From the NCBI GenBank assembly GCA_013397865.1, contig VZTI01005559.1, positions 1,130,124 to 1,194,123 on the forward strand: a DNA stretch of 64,000 nucleotides, in the 5' to 3' direction. The translations under genes were made by a program, and so were the position numbers. Shown in pieces: positions 9,801-23,100 of the stretch. The stretch's first letter is position 1; each line of letters opens with the position of its first letter. The DNA comes from Struthidea cinerea (Eukaryota > Chordata > Aves > Passeriformes > Corcoracidae). The notes beneath the pieces are model-generated. The model was not told the DNA's origin and did no database searches. It saw only the letters and a program-made list of their open reading frames with translations.

Positions 9801-12800
9801 CGGCCTGAGGACTTCTTTTGTACCTGACAACTTGCTGGCTTCTCACCAACCCTTAGAAGTGCCTGTGGGACCTGGGGGCATGGATGTGGTGGGGAGTGGC
9901 TCCCCACAGAGGCACTCCCGGCGTGGGGCAAGGGGGTGGCAGGCAGCCCTGCTCTGGGACTGCAGCTCCCGGTACCAAGGCAAAGCCAAAGCTGAAGTTC
10001 CCCCATTCCCATGGCCACCAGGGCCTTCTTGCCATGGAGATGTCAGTAGTCCTGGTGCAGCACTGCTCCCTGGCTGGGCATGGGACTTATGGGAGCCCAC
10101 GTGAGTATTGGGAAGTCTTTTTGTTCCTTCCCCCAGCATGGTGCGGGGGAATCACGTGTTTCTGTGGCGACCGATGGGCGCACTGGGGAAGACTAAATTT
10201 ATCTTCTACAGTCTCCCAACTTCCCCAAAACGCTGTGGGGCTGTCCTCCCTTCCTGGTAGGGACAGCCCCTGTGCCAGGGTCCCCTGGATGCCCAGGTGC
10301 CACCCAGCTCCCCACAAGCCCCAAAGCACTCCGATGTGAGGCAGCACTCTTGGTAACATGTGTGGCATCAAATTCAAACCCAAGGATTGAATCAGGGAAA
10401 GACATACACCCGGATCTGGCTTGGACACCTAAGGGACACAGAGACACCTCTCTGAGACTGTCCACTGGGCTCAGGCATCACTTCACACCCAACTGCCACA
10501 TCACAGGGCTTTTTAAATACGTGCTTTTTAACTTCTTTATTGACACCAGTGGCAGTAGAGACTGAATGAAGCCAACAGGGGCCATTCCCGCTGGGCACAG
10601 CCATGCAGGCAGTCAGTGAGAGAAACTACCCCCACATGTATCATTCCACAGGGATAATTCCCCCTCAGCTTTGCGGCTAGAGCTGTCTGCTGTGTGCTCT
10701 GCTCCTATCTGCCACTGTATTCGAGGGGTGGATGGAAACCGAAGCTCATTATTCCCCTTGGGAATCAGCCAGCAACCGGGGCTCTGGCAGGGCAGGTCGG
10801 CGAGGAGCTGTTGATGGTGGAGGTATTTATAATCTTTGTTTGGTTCCAGCAAGGCTGGACGCCCACTCCCGCTTCCCTCCATACAATAAGATCAAACAGC
10901 TCCGGGACATTTCCTTGCTCCTTGCAGATGAAATTCTTGCATCTGCCGACCTGCTCCGCCCTGCCTGGGGCTGCAGCCTCTTCCTTCACTCAAAGACCTG
11001 GAGGGTTGCTGCTGCTGTTTCTTCTGCCCCTAAACTGAGGATTTGCTCATTTTTCCCACCTCACTCCCCTCCATTTTCAGAGCTTATGGGCGAGGGGTAC
11101 AGGACTAGGACTGTGGCACCTTCCCCACCTCAGCTTCATTCCCTCTCCCACTTCTGAAGGACCTCAGCTGTGTTTGATGGGTCACGTGTGGGCTTTGCCC
11201 ATGGATGTCATTGCAGCTGAGGCAAGAAAGCAGGAGTATGCTTGCCCATGGCAAGAGCAAGGTGCCTGGCAGGAGCTTATATCTGTCCCACACATCCATC
11301 CTCTTCTTCGGTGCCTGGCCCTGGTGCCAAGCAGGGATAAGGAGAGGGTGAGGTCCTAGGAAGGCAGTACGCCCGTGCTGTGCAGGTTGTCTGCATCACG
11401 GATGATGCGGAGGCAGGATGTACATCCTTGCTGTTGGAACCTCTTGCTGCTGGCCTCGTACCAGCCCAAGGCCCTCACCGTGCGGCCGTATTGGGGATCT
11501 CATCAGACCCTCCCACCGAAGGCCATTTGCTCTGGGGATCCCTCCCAGGGGCTCAGCAATGTGAAACCACCACCACCACTGCTGCCAGAGATGCAGGAGG
11601 GACAGTGTGCAGCACCCCTGGGGAGGTGACACTGAACACTGGCAAAGGCGAACTGTCCCACAGGCTCTGCTTGAGGCAGAGTGGAATCATCCCCTGGTGC
11701 CCAGCCACCGGCAATTACCAGCCCCGATTCAGCTGCCTCCTCTCCAAGAGAGGTTTTCCTGCCAGGCAGGAGCAGGCCTCAGGGATACCAGCCAGTTGGT
11801 TGAAGCTGTGGCTGGCCATACCCCAAGCCGTGCTGTGCTGTGCTGTCCATCTCCCACGGAGGTTTCCATTCCCCTCTCCAAGCAGGAGTCTTCCCAGGTG
11901 TCCTGGGTATTGAGGGGCTGCTGGTGTGGCAGGGGAGCCTGGCTGTGGGCAGGAGACATAGCTGATTTGCATGTCCCCCCTCAGAGCACAGCTCCCGCTC
12001 AATCTTTCAACAGGTCCCTGTGATCTAGGGGTAAATTATGGATGTCACGTTTGGGGCAGCCAAGAGGGGATTTTGGAGGGGGGAGGTGGCAGGGAGCAGC
12101 ACGTGTGAGTGTCTGGAGAAGGACAGAGCAGGGTGGTCCGTAGCTGGATTTTGGTACCTTCACAGCACCTCCTTGTGGAGCATGCCAGGGTTTCAGGCTG
12201 TGCTTGGAGGGCCAAAATGCACGTCACCCCCACTTCGAGCCTTTGGAATCCCTTCTTCTTCAACCCAAGCCTTCATCCCGAGAGGAAACCCTCAGTACTG
12301 TCCCCCCATGCCTTCCTGCTCCTCCTCCTTGCCCCCAGGGTGCTGAGCTGGGTCTCTGCGGTGCGGAGCGTGGGATGTGTGCCAGAGGAAACAGCGGAGA
12401 CGGCGGCGGGGCAGGGACCCAGGTGTGAACCCACACAGGTAGCAGGGCCGTGACTCAGCCATCCGAGAGAAAGCGCCGCGGTGCCCCAGCTGTCGGCACG
12501 GCCGGGGCCGGGAGGGCTCCGGCGGGGAAACCAGACACGCCACTGGCCTCACTGCTCACCAGCCTTTTGCTCCAGCAGCCGTGCTTGGCTGCCCTGGGGC
12601 TGCTGGGGTGCAGGAGCACTGAGCTTTCAAATTTAGCTCATTTCATTTCCATGGGAAAAAGCACCTCTTTCCCCTGGAGACCCAAGAGATACCAGTACCC
12701 CAAAGATTTTCCACCCCTGGGTCCAGCCTAGTGTCAGAATCTGATGGGGTCCAACCATGGAGACCCTTTGTCCTTGCAGGCAACCTTCCCTGCTCCTTCT

Positions 12801-12830
12801 CTTTCTCTGCAAAGAGTTAAATCTCTCTCC
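6900..12830. other. Intergenic DNA downstream of RPL3, no gene recognised
   Basis: Both strands were read for exons with convincing protein similarity, tRNA-like folds and repeats. Open frames exist (the largest, 9135-9827 on +, could encode 230 residues) but are GC-rich, proline/glycine-heavy and resemble no protein I know. An A-run at 8549-8557 and an oligo-G/A patch near 9530 are the only simple repeats of note. Confidence 0.6.
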
Positions 12831-12859
12831 AATTCAGCACCTTTTCCCCTCCCTCCTGC

Positions 12860-12960
12860 CCCTGGGATAATGTTTAACCGAGCTCATTGCTAATTAAATA
12901 TCGATGACCTCAGGCAGGTTTTGTTATCGTCTGGAAACACCTGATGCATGTGTCACCAGA
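12860..12960. promoter_or_regulatory. Candidate regulatory island with GATA, homeobox and E-box motifs
   Basis: An AT-rich island in GC-rich surroundings holds GATAA (12866), TAATTA (12891-12896), ATCGAT (12900-12905), TTATC (12924) and CACCTG (12938-12943) in under 100 bases. Clusters of this kind often mark conserved enhancers, but conservation cannot be tested here. It could serve either neighbouring gene. Confidence 0.25.
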
Positions 12961-12965
12961 AAGAG

Positions 12966-15900
12966 TTTTTCTTGTCTCAAGTACACCGGCAATCCTTGAA
13001 CTCATGTTGGCTTTTCCCTTCCCACCCCGCCGGCCGCCCCTGCCCATGGGCACCGAGGCTTTGCTGGCAACCGAGTGACTCCGACTGGTGTGGGCTTGTT
13101 GTAGCCACTCCTAATCACAGGGGACAGACATGGTGGGAAGGGAAGTTTTATTCCTCCTTTCCTTTCCCAAAGCATGGCCATTGCTGCCCACCACCCACAG
13201 CCGAACAAGCTCAGCTTGAACTTGGTGGACTTTCCTCTTCTGGGCTGAGTCTGTTCTTTCCCACCTCCTGTGAGCATGGGGATGACCCAGCTTGGAGTTT
13301 GGCTCTCCAAAATATCTCCTGGGATTTCCCAGGGGAGCAGTGAAGTCCCACAAGGAAAACTCCTGATTCCTTCTTCCCCTGTCCCCAAGGGCAGACTTGG
13401 AGCAACACTGCCAGGATGAGCAGGCAGGAGCCAAAACCCTTAAAGGCTGCAATGGAGAATGGGATAGAAAAAAAAGGGAGCACTAGAGAAAGACAGTGAG
13501 AAAAAGGAGGCTGTGAAGGGGTTAGAGATGTTCCGGGAAGGGGTTGTGAGTACATTTTAGGCAAGATGGACTTTTACAAGGCAGAGCCATATCCTAGATG
13601 GGTTTGGGACAGCTGTCTCCCTGGGCTGGATGTGTGGAAGTAGAGGGGACTCCTCAGGAACCGCACGGCAGCTGGGGTTTCCTGCCAGGTCCACCAGCCT
13701 TGTGAAGAGCCTCTGAGCCCTTCTGCTCAAGGAGGTCTCTCAGCCCTGCAAAAATTCTCGGGGGTGGTTTTCTTTGTGGCGAGGAGCAGAGGCTTTGCTG
13801 ACATCATTTTCACACTCTGCAGTATAAATAGCCAACCTGAAAAACAAAGGAAAACTCCCCATGAAGACCATGTAAGGCAGAGCTACAGTTGCACCATTTA
13901 TTTATTCGCTCGCCGTAGCTATTTCCTGCCTCTGTTGGTCAGAGACCTCCTGTGTGGGCCAAAAATCAGATTTCCTCCCTTGCCAGGAATTTATGGATCA
14001 GCAGCACTGATGGTAACGAGGGAATTACAACCCCCTGGCCCTGACAGGACAAACTCCTGCCTACAGTTGGCCTCCGTCCCACCAGTTGCTCCAAGGCCCA
14101 GCACATCTGCTGGGCATCTACAGGGTAGGGCAGTGGTGATCTCCCCTTGGAGCTGCCAAGATCAGGGCTGAGGCTGGAAGGTTCAGTAAGGCTGGAGGAA
14201 TCAGTAAGGCTGGAGGCAGTATCTTGCTCCCTCCATCAGCTCTGCAAGGTTGGTGTTCGCTGGATGTTGCAGCAGGCAGGAATTCTTCAATATCTGGGAC
14301 CTCTCTTGGGTTGCACCCCCTCCAAGCCACCCAGAGCCGCAGTGGGAAGCAGATGCTGTGTTAGAGTGGGGCACACTGGAAAGGTTTCCAGGCCATAAAG
14401 CCAGGGGAGTGTCACTAGGGCACACCCAGAGTCGGTTTTTGCTGTCCCCCAGTCTGCAGGTCCCTGCCGTGCGAGGCAAAGGGAGCACTCGGCCAGGGAC
14501 GAGCGCAGCACCTGGGAGGGGGAGGGCGGCGCAGACACGGACCCGGCTTGTTCAACAAGCTGGAGCGTGGCTGCAGATGCACCTTCTCCAGGCTCCAGCT
14601 GCGCTCTGGCTCTGCAGCTCCTTCCCAGTGCTTGTTGCTGCCTCCAGACCTGCCAGCAGATCAGTCTGTGCATGTGCTTCCTCGCTGGCTCCAAGCACCA
14701 TCAGCCAGGCTCGCTCCAGCCCCTTCTTCCCTTGCCCCAGCTGTGCCGGCCAGCTTTGCACGGAGTGAAGTGGGCGAAGCTTCCCCCCTGGCTGGGAGGG
14801 CGGCAACTCCTCGGCAGGAAGTGGTGGCCAGCAGCTGGGGATGAGACCTCCTTCAGAAGATCCAGGCAAACATTTTGGGCCATGGGTGAGAGTTCCCTGA
14901 ACTTCAGACCTCCATGTGGGATGCTAAGCAATCCCAGCTCTGCTTTCGTTGTGCCTGGGGTGGAGAGGCGGACGCACAGGTCCAGGACTGCTGCTGCATG
15001 GGAGCAGGTCTGCAGGCACCAGCTCCCTTGGTGCTGCCTGTAAGCCAGAGCTGCCTCCAGCTCTGTTCATGGATGAAGACAGATTGCAATTACCCTTGCC
15101 TGCTCCCCGAAAATGCTCTGTCTCCTGGGAAATGGAGCTGGGTTGGCAAGGGAGAGCACGGCATGGTACCTTGTTGCTCTGCTGACCGCTGATGGGGACA
15201 GGAGCTGGGAACAGTGGGGACAGTGAGTGTCAGAGCTGCTTTGCCTGGCCACCGTGGCCAAGGTGTGGGGATGGAGGGACCTGCTGGCATGGAGCAGTTC
15301 CCCTTTCTGGCTGCCTGCTCCGCTGCCTGAAATCCCCCCTGTGCGCAAGTAGCCCCAGGGGCAGGGACGAGGGGGGTGCCAAAGATTGGTGTGAGCTGCT
15401 TGGAGGTCTGACTCTAGGGAGGGTCCTGTCCAGAGGACTGTCTCCTTGGTCATTGTTATCAGGATAATTCACCAGCCGCTCAAATCCTGTTTTTGTGCTG
15501 GTGTTGCCTGGCTCTACGGGAGTGAGGGGGGAGAAACACAGGAAACGGTAGCAACGGAAGCAGAATCATCTCCTGGAGGGAGCGAAGAGCTGCTGACGCC
15601 ACTGAGGGGAACAAAGAGATTCAGAAGGAGTTACACATGGGCTTGTGCTGGAGACAGCCCAGACAAGTAGTCCCAGTCCCAGCTTACGGCACACCTCACG
15701 CCCTTCCAGCATGCTGCACCTCCATCTCCGCTGCACTGAGTTCTGGGGTGCAAAGAGGCATCGGGGGGGCCCCAGGTGAGGAGAGGAGGCAGCTGTGAAC
15801 TAACACTGCTGGATGTTCTTGGCATGGAGAAGCCCTGGAGAGGGTGACCGGGGGATGTCCTCTGCTCTAGCCCCAGCTGCTGCAGAAGCTTTGGCTGGTG

Positions 15901-16900
15901 CCACCAGCCACACGAGCGAGGGTGGCCATGGGAACAGCACAGCACTCGGTGGCAGCGTGGGCGCCAGCCTCGCCGCTGCCTCAAAGCTCTCCCCTCCAGC
16001 TCCCCCGAATGCCGGGGGGCTGTCCCCGCGCCTTGCACGCACAACGGGCCCTCTGTCCCCCAGGCACAAAAGGAAACTCTGAGTAAAAAGGTCAGAGGGC
16101 CTGGCATCCATCTGACCCAGGGCCAGGAGGAGCATGCAAGCCCCTGCTTGGCAGAGTCACAAGCTGCCCCTGTCCTCATCCCCATCCATGGCACCTTTCA
16201 GGTCCTAAGGAAGCCCCCACGTGCTTCCTCTCTCAAAGGCACAGCTCAGGAGCGCTGCCTCCCAAGTGCCAAGGGATCTTCCATGTGGCTCTGGGGCAGG
16301 AAATCCACTCTCGCAGAATGGAGCAAAGCCTTTGGGTCTCCTAGCTGCTGGCCCTGTTGGGTGCAAATGCCCCAGCCAGGCTGGGCTGGGGAGCTCTCCA
16401 AGTCCTGGCCTTGTGCATGGCGGTGGAGTGTGATGACAGTGGACATAGCCTTCTCCTCAATGCACTTGTGCCAAGGTAATTCCCCCCATCCAGCCCCCAC
16501 ATCCCTAATTCCAAGAAGAGGACGGGTACCAGAGCTGCAAGTAATGAAGACACATTTTCTGTTACAAGGGGCAGCACTCACATCTCAGATCCTTCTGTGG
16601 CTGAGGAGTAAGAGCCCATCCCAGCCCCATCAGATGTAGACTCCCCCTCCCTTCCATAACCCCATCCCCATGGCATGTGCACTGCCTGCTCCAGAGCCAG
16701 GGAGGAGGATTTCCCCCGTCAGTGATGCCATGAGGCTGAGTGATGCTGTGGGACACTGGGGACCATGGAACCATTTGGTGCAGCACTGCTGGGGGAAAGC
16801 TGACAGCACCCCTACCCTGCTGCCTGCAGAAAGGGCAGCACAGCCAGGATGCTGCTGTTGCCAGGAGTGCCTCTAATCCCCAGGGTCTGCCTTCGTGAGC
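12966..16900. other. Intergenic DNA, no gene recognised
   Basis: No exon, RNA gene or transposon was recognised. Notable items are a TATA-like, AT-rich patch at 13815-13905 (GTATAAATAGC; CATTTATTTATTC) and an imperfect short tandem repeat at 14168-14217. The rest is GC-moderate unique sequence with shadow open frames. Confidence 0.55.
14168..14217. repeat. Short imperfect tandem repeat, unit about 18-19 bp
   Basis: The motif AGGCTGGAAGGTTCAGTA is followed by AGGCTGGAGGAATCAGTA and then a partial AGGCTGGAGGCAGTA, giving two and a half adjacent copies. This is a small minisatellite-like duplication of no evident function. Confidence 0.7.
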
Positions 16901-16914
16901 AGTGTTTATGGCTG

Positions 16915-17150
16915 TGGAACATAAGCGTCAAAATGTCATCGGTCCCTTATCTGCAACATATCTGGGTCCTTTTGGTACCTACTCAGCCTCCAAAAATAGC
17001 CTAGCAGAGAAAAAGAATACATTCCTAAAATAGCAGCACCGCTCGGGCTCGCCCGTGCTGGAGCTGACACCTGGTTAAGTGCCCACCGCAGCTTTGCAGG
17101 GAGATTTCAGATCTATTCTCCTGCGCTTTCCCAGCCTAAAATAGCAGCCA
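16915..17150. promoter_or_regulatory. Candidate regulatory island with repeated CArG/MEF2-like motif
   Basis: The 13-mer CCTAAAATAGCAG occurs exactly twice, at 17024-17036 and 17135-17147, and a related CCAAAAATAGCC lies at 16990-17001. CTTATCT (GATA-type) and ACATTCC (TEAD-type) also occur in the same stretch. A/T-core CC-TAAAATAG motifs resemble SRF or MEF2 sites with a mismatch. PDGFB is expressed in endothelium and other vascular contexts, so an enhancer is conceivable, but this is inference from motifs only. Confidence 0.3.
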
Positions 17151-20100
17151 CACCTCACTGCACCGGGAGGCTGGCAGGTGCTTTCCAACTTTTGCCCAAA
17201 GCAGTGCCAGCCGCTGCCTGGCCGCCCTGTGCCACCGCAGGGCACCACCCTTGGCTGTCCTGTGTGAGCCCCGGGCTGTCCCTGTGCCCACACTGCTCAC
17301 ACGTCCCACGGCCAGGCAGGGAGGTGTGTGAAGCCCCGGAGCACTGCAAGGGCCAGGTGAGTCACCCCTAGGGATGCAGCCAGCGATGTGGGAGGAGAGG
17401 GCTGGCTGGCTGCCTCTCCTGAAAAGGAGAGCTGCTGAGGAGGAGGAAGCTGGGAGGAAGGAAGGCCTTGTTTGACTGTTCCCAGAGCGGTGCAGGAACT
17501 GCTATATGAGGAATTACCTGACCTCAAATCTCCAGATGCTTTTCACTAACTTCCTCGTTTCAGCCTCCCCCAGCTCCTGCAATCTCGCCCTGTGCTCTGC
17601 TGCTGCCTCCCCTGAGCTACCCCAGCACTGGCAGCTGGTTTCCTCCAGGCTGCAAGGACTCTTCCGCCTCCTTATGCTCCGAATCTATCCACACCTGCTC
17701 TCCCTCCTGGATGGACCACATTCACTCTGCATATGTGAATCCAGAAGCCCAGCTCTGACAGGCAGGCAGGGCTTGGCCACCTGGGAAGGCAGGGAAAGCC
17801 ATGGTGAGTGGGTGGTTCGTGAGCTTCCAGTTATAGGGAGGATGCTGCAGGTGTGGGGCGTCCTGTGGGATGCTCTGTGGGACCCAGGTGGGAAACTGGG
17901 GACTCAGGATGTAGGAAATTGATGCTCTGCATCTATCACTGACACATGCTGGCCTTTCACACACGTTCTGATCCTACATACCTTGTGTTGCTCCCCGTGC
18001 AGCCCCTGCCTCACGCAGTGTCGCACAGCCGGGCTGCTCGGCATCCGTGAGGGATGAGGGGATAAGACCGTGACGCAAAGGTTTCGTGCTCTTTGGACAC
18101 TATTGCTTCCTCTCTCGCCCAGCCCTTTAGAAGGTCTGGGCAAAGATGTTTATGCAGAATACAAAAGGTTTAAGGATGTGTGTTGGATTCTGAGGGATGG
18201 AGCCCAGCGTGGGATAAATGCCGGTCTGGGAGCAGGATCCAGCACTGCTGCTCTTCATATGGAACAGTGTTTCCTGGGGCAAGTGGTGGAGGAGGGGTGA
18301 GGCTGCTGGGTTCAGGAGGGCTGGGAATCATGAAGTTAAGGTGCTCCCATGGAGTAGGATGTAGTCAGGGGCTGAGGTGTTGCAGAGAGCAGGGATGGAG
18401 GCACATTTTACTGCAGAACAAACCGGGGACTGTCACGTGTGCCCAGGAGCAGGGCTGGGAAAGGACACATGGAAGGGTGTGCAGAGGAAGGGGAGATCAG
18501 CAATGGCATGTGCTGAGTGGAGGCTAGAGCAGGGATCTGTTTGGATCAGGGAAGACTTCTCTTTCAGGGATCATGCTGGGAATTGAGTAAGTGCTCAGAG
18601 TACCTCCCAGGAGAGAAGTACCCAAAAGCAAGCTTGAGGGATAGAGGGCAGTGGAAAGGGATTGCTGAGGTACATGAGGGAAAGCTGGGAAGGTAGGGAA
18701 TGGCAAAACCTTTGTTTTCCTCCCGGGAGGATCCGTTCAGCTGCAGACTCTCCAGTTCTTTGCAACCTCATAGCACCCCACCAACCCATGGATAAATTAG
18801 GGTCTGAGACCTTCCAGGCTGGGGCAGGAAAGGGAGATATGAGTCAAAACAACAAAAACAGAACTCTTGAGGAGGCTGATTTCAAGGTTGGGACGGATCT
18901 TCTGAAATAACAGGTTATTTCTAGACCTAGGAAATGAACCAAGTAGCCCACAGGCCCAGAAGGAGCCATGGGGAGCTCTCACAGTCTCATACCTCTGCAT
19001 TCAACACCCCGTTGTGCAAGCTGAGGTCACTGGTCATTGCAGAGGACAGGAACTCAGGGAGAGGAAGAGGGGACAGGATGCCTGGCCAAAATACCTTAAG
19101 AAATGATGTTAAGGATATCCCCTCTCCTCCAGAGCCAAGATGTGACCGTAGCTCCCCAGGGCTCCATGGAGAGCAGTGGTGAGAGGGTCACTTGCAGCAG
19201 GAGAGGTTGCTCCAAACCTCTCCCCAGCTCCATCACCTTTCCTGGCCTTCCTCTGACTACAGCGCTGGTTTCCCCCGTCCCTTTTTTTTTTCATTTCAAC
19301 ATGAGAAGCAGCAAATGAAACCTTCCAAGCCCAAGCAAGCAGGATAAACGTGGGTCAAGACTGAGCAGGGAGTGATGTAATGGCAGTGGCATGAGATTGC
19401 TGATCTGGGAGAAGCCACAGAGACAATGTGACAGGTTTTAGGGGTTTGGAAGAGCAAACAGGCTTGTGCTGCAGCAGCAGGAGAAGCAGGATTCAGCCTG
19501 AATGTCACACTGAACCCTTCAAGCACAATAGCCTCTCCAATTCCACTGCCCATCTGAGCAAGAGTTTGCCATTGCTCAAGTAAACTGTGAACCCCAGCAG
19601 TGCTTTCCCGGGGAGGTGGGGGAAGCCCTGCCAGCACAGGGATCAGAAGTCCTGAGGGGCCATGCCCATGCTTCTTGGCCTGCCTCTGTCTAGCAGAAAA
19701 GTTATGGCTGAAGGACTCAGTCACCTCAGGCAGGGAAGGTGGCACAGCCCCTTAGGGTCCCTTCAGTCACCCGATGGACAAATGTGACTGTTTGAACCTT
19801 AAAATCCTCAGCAGAGCCCCTGGAATGATGATGGTTATCCAAAGAGAGGGGGCTGTGGTCGTGAGCAAGAACGTGGCAGAACTCAAGGAGAGATGCACGG
19901 CCTTTCTGGTTCCTGGGAAAGGAAGCCACCATCTGTTATCAGAAGGAGGAATAGTGATGGAAGAGCAATTTCATTAGATAATCTCTCTAATTAAGACAGG
20001 TGACAGGATGCAAATTTCCCTCCTGGAGAGACCTTTGTGGAGACCTCAAGCAAGGATGCTTCTGACCTTGTCCTTCCAGTCAAAGCCAAGTGCCAGGGCG

Positions 20101-23100
20101 AGAAGAGAAGCTGCGGGTTGCCAGGACTCTCCTTGCTGCTCCCCAGGGCCTGAACCCCTCTGGGTACTGGGATCGCTCTGCAGGCCTGGCTGGGGATGCT
20201 GGGAGCTGGTAGCCAGACCAAACCAAAGTATTCCATATCTAGGATAGAGAGACCCCACAGCACCAGGCTATGTGCAAACCTGCCTTCCTTTGCCAGTCAA
20301 CATCTGCTGAAGGCCCTCACTCAGGCCGTGCTTAATCCTGGCAGCTGCGTCATTCTTCCCCTCTACCCAACCCCCTTTTTCCCCTGAAGAAATTTCTACG
20401 AGATTTTTTTTTTTAATTGGCTTTGTCTGTTTGATCCCTAGTTCCTATCCAGGCCAAACAAGGAATGCATCTTACTGGAGACAGGATAGAGGACTCTTGG
20501 AGTTAATAGTTTTCTCCATTGTCTTTCCAATGTGTGCTGAGATGACCGTAGCTGGGGGACCCATTGTGCTGCCTTCCTGCTTGTTTTTCCAACAGTCTCC
20601 AGTGAATAAAAGCAATGCAGAGCTTGTAATACACTTTCCGTGACCTCTAATCTTGTGCACAATCTATCTCAATTGCCAGGTCGAATACAGTACTCATTAG
20701 CAGTGGTTCCACCTCCATCTCATCTACTTCTCCAAAACCCAGCCCCAAGCTATCCCTGGCCAGCTGCAGTTTCCCTCGTCTGCACCACCATCTCCACCGC
20801 CCTCATCCATACCTCCTTGTCCCTCCTCCATTCTTTCTGCTCTCCAAAGTCATGTGTCCTCCCCCCTTGCCCTGAGCATTTGGTCTCTGGAGGTGCTGGC
20901 ACAGGGGTGGCTGTGGCAGGGAGGTGACAGATCCTGGTGAAGGAATGCCTGTACTTTCAGGAACGTACATCCTGGGGACCATCCTACCTCCCCATCCCAC
21001 CACGAGTGGGTCGGGGTGATGTCACTTAGCAGTTACCACCGCTGGCAGCGCAACAGGGAGCCAGAGCAATGGCTGGACAGGACCTGAGGGCAGACAAAGG
21101 CTCTGGGTTTGCCTTCCCGCCCTGGCTATGAGCTCACTCTGCCGCGTGGGCTTGATGAGATTCCCAGATGCACAGGCACACAATGCAGCAGGGAAACCCT
21201 GTTCCCCTGCCGTTATTTTGCATGGCTTCTCTGGGAACGTTTGCCCTTCCTACCACTTTCCTGTGGTGCCGGAAGCCCTCAGGTGTCCCTCAGCTAGGAC
21301 AGCCACCTGGGCTTTAAGGATGAGTCACCCCCTCTTCCCGTGTTCTCCTCAGCCTTCCCTTTGGCAAGGACTGGCAACAAACAGCAGGAATGAATCAGAG
21401 GCCAGGGTGGCTGAGGGACCAGAAGCCCATCCCTGGGCATCCTGGCATATGTGTCCCAGCTGCAGCACCACAGGACATTACCCACCACTGAGTGACAAGG
21501 ACTGGTGATCGATCCCAGGGGACAGAGAAGTCTCCAAGTCATCTCACTGGAAGCTGTGCTTAAGGATTCCCTTCCTAAAAGGATTGAATTCAAATTGTGA
21601 TCTTTTCCAGCACTGAAGGGACATTCCCAGAGCTTCCTCTGGACAGACAAGGGTCCCTCTCCTGCTCCAAAGGTTTGTGCCCAGGCCAAGGATAAAACAC
21701 CAGCTTCACGCCTGGATGTCCGTGCCCACCTCGAGCTGACAGGGTATCCCTCTCGAGATGCCAGACTCAGTGACCGATGTTCCCGCTGTTGTCAAGGGGG
21801 TTTAGGCAGGAAGGTGTGGGGCTGGGGCACCACCACAGCCCAAATCTCCAGCCAGACTTTGTCAGTCACATCTGCTGAGGAGGCAAGTCCCGTCTTGCTC
21901 TGGGATTCCCAAGCACTGTGCAGCTGAGCCTCTCTTCAGAAAACTGGCAATGGGCTGAGCCTCACTGGGCCTGACTGCTTGCAAGTCTCCCATCTTCTTC
22001 CCACTTCCCAGGGATCCCGTAACACCCTTGTACCTCACTGCGCCACATTGCTAGGATTGGTCACCGGAGGCACCACAGCCACAAAAACATGGTCTGGGGA
22101 AAAGACTCAGCAAGCAAGATTTTCTGGGCTGTGTCATGCAGGGGACAAGGGGATTGGACCGAGCAGTGAGAGCAATTGTCTTTGGGTTTAGAAAAGGCAG
22201 CTGGAAATCAGCCTCTCCTTCTGCAGGTTGCTCCCATAGTTACAGAAGGGACTTATGGTTTGGTGGTGCTGCTCCTCTGTGCCTCTCTCGCCAGAGCTCT
22301 GCTCAGTTCAAGCCCATCGCATCTGTGGGGGCAGGAGATAGACTCAGGGCCTCTGAGAATTCAGGTCATGGTCTGGCCATGCAAAAGCCTGCACAGCCCA
22401 GGCTGGGGACGGCATGGGCAGGCACTCAGATGCTTCCTGCTCCCTCTCAGGAAGGTAGGGCCTGTGCTGTGAAACGCTACCCAAATATTCTGCCACCTTT
22501 ATCAGCCCTGCCCATAATCCTGCTCCCCTTTTCCGAATTGCTCCTCAGGTTACAGCTACTGATGTAAATCAATGGGATGTCATGCAAGTGGACTCGAGGA
22601 CACAGGTCAGACGGTAGGGAAGGAGAGGGGCCATGGCTGGACTGCTCCTGTGGAACCCACCAGAGACAGTGGCAGCCGTGGGTCCAGGGGGGCCCAGGGG
22701 GATGGGTCCAGGGGTGGCTGCCCCTTCTGCTGCAGCTCAGCATCCAGGTAAGCTGCCCAAGACTCACATTATCTCTGATGAAAGGCAAACAAAAAGGGGA
22801 AAGTGAGAAGGAATTCCTCATCTGAGAGGGCTCTTATCACCTTTCCGCTTCCCTCCCCCTGGAGAGATAGGGCAGCAGCTCAATGCTCTGTTGTTCCTCA
22901 GGGGGCCTCTCCTCCCCTGCTCCCCTCCCCTGGGGATGTGATGGGGGCTCCCGGCCCGCAGCTCGCCAGACACCCTTAGGCACACACTTCCTGCCGTGCC
23001 CGAACCTCTGTGCTTACCCCAGTGTCCACCACAGCACCTCTGGGCTTCGCAACCCTCATCCCACACACCAGCGAGCCCCCAGCTAATTGAGAACCTTTTG

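Noticed and set aside
9135..9827. 230-residue + strand open frame
   Set aside because: Low-complexity proline/glycine-rich translation in GC-rich DNA, no recognisable domain, no splice context or promoter. Treated as chance.
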